In this document: positions 62,214 through 64,000 of the stretch, one piece after another
Position numbering within the stretch: the stretch's first letter is position 1
Layout: every line of letters begins with the position of its first letter
Assembly: GCA_009911505.1 (NCBI GenBank)
Contig: QXXL01000004.1
Coordinates: 186,001 to 250,000, forward strand
DNA: 64,000 nucleotides
Direction of reading: 5' to 3'
DNA from: Lachnospiraceae bacterium
GTDB lineage: Bacteria; Bacillota; Clostridia; Lachnospirales; Lachnospiraceae
Notes under the pieces: generated by a model
Told to the model about the DNA's origin: nothing
The model's database searches: none
Seen by the model: only the letters and a program-made list of their open reading frames with translations
Position numbers and translations under genes: made by a program

Positions 62214-64000
62214 ATTGCCCTCGTATATTCTTTTAACCATTCTTTTTCGGCGCCTTCGAAATACGGTGAAAGCATTTCATACACCTTCTTGTGGTAGCTG
62301 TTTAACAATTCTTTTTCACGCTGCGAAAGCTGCAGGACGTCTACGGCGTCCAAATCGATCGGGGCATAGGTAATCGTTTCAAAGCATAAAAACTGCCCGT
62401 ATTCGTTTTTCTCCGCCTTTTTGCAGGCCAGCTCATTTTCGATCCGGATACCGTACGCGCCTTCGATGTACACACCCGGCTCGTCTGTCGTCACCATGCC
62501 TTCTTCAAGCGCCGCGCAGTCATTCCCGTCCTTGCGCAATTTCCAGCGGAACCCGTTCGGCCCTTCATGCACATTTAAAATATGCCCTACGCCATGCCCG
62601 GTCCCGCATTTGTAATCGAGCCCCATCTCCCACAGAGGCCCCCTCGCCAGAATATCCAACTGGCTGCCCGTACAGCCCTGCAGAAACTTCGCCCCTGCCA
62701 GGTTTAAATTCGACCGTAAAACCGCTGTAAAATGCCGCCGCATTTCATCCGTTAGAGGCCCAAGCGCTATTGTCCTTGTAATATCCGTTGTCCCTTCCAG
62801 ATAATGGCCGCCAGAATCCACCAAAAGGAACCCTTCCGGCTTTAACTGGGCATTGCCCTCTGGTGTTGCTGTATAGTGCATCATCGCTGCATTGGGGCCG
62901 TACGCGCAAATCGTATCAAAGCTTAAATCCAAAAAATTCTCCTGCGCTTGGCGCTGCTTATTGAGGTACTCCGAAGCCAATAGCTCTGTCATTGGGATTT
63001 TTCCAATATTGGTTTTCAGCCAATACATAAATTTTGTAAACGCTACGCCGTCTTTTTTATGCGCAGCAATAGTGTTTTTAATCTCAGTTGGATTTTTTAT
63101 TGCCTTTAATAGCTCCGATGGATTTTTTTGTACAATCCTTTTGGTGTTGGAGGGCAGGCTTTTGACAATCCGGTAATTCGTACTGTTTTCATCATAAAGC
63201 ACAGCCTCCGCGTCAAGCGCCTGCATGTCCTGGTAAATATCCCCGTAAGGCCGGGTGGTAATTTTGTTTTCGTTAAGGTAAGCCCTCTGCCCCTTTGTAA
63301 CGATGCCCTCTTGTACATACCAGATGCATTCTTTTTGTGTCAGGGTAAGATAAGAAAGCACCACTGGGACATGAGAAATGTCGCCGCCCCGCACATTCAA
63401 AAGCCAGGCAATGTCATAAAGCGATGAGATGATATGGGTGTCTGCCCCGGCGAGCTGCATTTTTTCCCGGACTTTAGAAAGCTTTTCCTGGATACTGGCC
63501 CCAGCATAGCCCTCCTCTAAAATAAAAAACGGCTCCCTGGGCAGGGGCGGGCGGCCTTGCCAGATTTTACCGGCAAGATCCTGATCTGTACACAGCCTGG
63601 CCCCTTTATCTGATGCAATCTTTTCATATGCCGCCCCATCCCTGGCCAAAACGGTGCGGCCATCAAACCCCAAGCACCCCCCCTCTTTTAATTTATCCTT
63701 TAAAAATTCCTTTACTGTAGGTACCCCCTCTTCCTCCATACGGTAAAGCGTAATCCCGCTCCCGGCAAGCTGCGACCCGGCCTGTATAAAATAACGCCCG
63801 TCAGTCCAAAGCCCTGCTTCCTGTTGCATAACCACAGCTGTCCCGGCTGAGCCAGTAAACCCGGTCACATATTCCCTGGCCTTAAAATGGTCCCCGACAT
63901 ACTCCGAGCCATGGAAATCTGCCGTCGGGATGATATAGATATCCACCCCGTTTTGTTTCATTTCTTCCCTAAGCGCCATAAGGCGCCCTCTAATCCGGTC
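62210..64000 (-). CDS. Xaa-Pro aminopeptidase (M24B), N-terminus probably beyond the right edge
   Basis: The minus-strand frame is open to the edge; an ATG at 63979 with GAGGG nearby could be the start, but homologues usually have about 7-10 more residues and the upstream codons read DRIRGRL. At least 589 residues. The enzyme removes N-terminal residues before proline. Two N-terminal creatinase-like domains (about 1-310) precede the pita-bread catalytic domain. Its metal ligands are seen in VDSGGHYLEGTTDITRT (two Asp), GTGHGVGH (His), and TDEPGVYIEG with RIENEL (Glu). It overlaps polA by four bases and leads the operon. Confidence 0.92.
   Translation of the reverse strand, partial: DRIRGRLMALREEMKQNGVDIYIIPTADFHGSEYVGDHFKAREYVTGFTGSAGTAVVMQQEAGLWTDGRYFIQAGSQLAGSGITLYRMEEEGVPTVKEFLKDKLKEGGCLGFDGRTVLARDGAAYEKIASDKGARLCTDQDLAGKIWQGRPPLPREPFFILEEGYAGASIQEKLSKVREKMQLAGADTHIISSLYDIAWLLNVRGGDISHVPVVLSYLTLTQKECIWYVQEGIVTKGQRAYLNENKITTRPYGDIYQDMQALDAEAVLYDENSTNYRIVKSLPSNTKRIVQKNPSELLKAIKNPTEIKNTIAAHKKDGVAFTKFMYWLKTNIGKIPMTELLASEYLNKQRQAQENFLDLSFDTICAYGPNAAMMHYTATPEGNAQLKPEGFLLVDSGGHYLEGTTDITRTIALGPLTDEMRRHFTAVLRSNLNLAGAKFLQGCTGSQLDILARGPLWEMGLDYKCGTGHGVGHILNVHEGPNGFRWKLRKDGNDCAALEEGMVTTDEPGVYIEGAYGIRIENELACKKAEKNEYGQFLCFETITYAPIDLDAVDVLQLSQREKELLNSYHKKVYEMLSPYFEGAEKEWLKEYTRAI

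Noticed and set aside
1..64000. CRISPR arrays, insertion sequences, prophage or integrase genes
   Set aside because: No regular short repeats with spacers, no transposase or integrase motifs and no attachment-site duplication beside the Wadjet operon were seen.

Overview
The window is a nearly contiguous chromosomal segment of a low-to-mid GC Gram-positive anaerobe, most likely a gut Lachnospiraceae (Clostridia). Evidence: strong AGGAGG-type ribosome sites, sigma-A type promoters with 17-base spacers, a T-box controlled trp operon, a HelD-type helicase, paired ACT/PFL proteins, an amidase lipoprotein, and very large secreted multidomain glycan-active proteins typical of mucin-associated gut Firmicutes. 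Species cannot be named from sequence reading alone. Most genes lie on the minus strand, as expected for one leading-strand arm. No rRNA genes, CRISPR arrays, insertion sequences or phage genes were seen.

Layout. 1-3.9 kb: an edge-truncated secreted protein, an alpha/beta hydrolase and the truA-recJ pair. 4-11.8 kb: a complete Wadjet-type SMC defence operon (jetD, jetA, jetB, jetC) behind a strong promoter. Its jetA is split into two overlapping frames and its JetC ATPase carries Asn where the Walker B glutamate is expected. 11.8-15.2 kb: a thioesterase-cvfB-trxB operon directly downstream of a tRNA-Gln gene, then an IMPACT-family gene. 15.2-21 kb: plus-strand sodium symporter and amidase lipoprotein, a cysteine desulfurase, a SpoVB-like flippase and a small membrane protein. 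21-28 kb: a full seven-gene trp operon in the order E-G-C-F-B-A-D, controlled by a T-box with a UGG (Trp) specifier. 28-31 kb: rlmH and a hybrid sensor kinase.

31-58 kb is the accessory part. It has two giant secreted GH20 proteins with discoidin, laminin-G, FIVAR and Fn3-like modules, and a third giant protein with four tandem discoidin-like repeats but no recognisable catalytic domain. Together they suggest binding and trimming of host glycans such as mucin or milk-type oligosaccharides (inference). The second GH20 gene has a one-base frameshift close to its 3' end. Between these genes lie a compact MCP-MATE-AlkD-M56 protease operon, a PHP phosphoesterase, a HelD/PFL/ACT cluster, a secreted Ig-like protein, and a possible C-rich small RNA. 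58-64 kb: a housekeeping operon pepP-polA-coaE-MBL hydrolase, with pepP probably running off the right edge.

The items that most merit follow-up are the split jetA and altered Walker B in the Wadjet operon, the 3' frameshift in the second GH20 gene, the four-gene MCP-MATE-AlkD-M56 unit, and the candidate C-rich sRNA.
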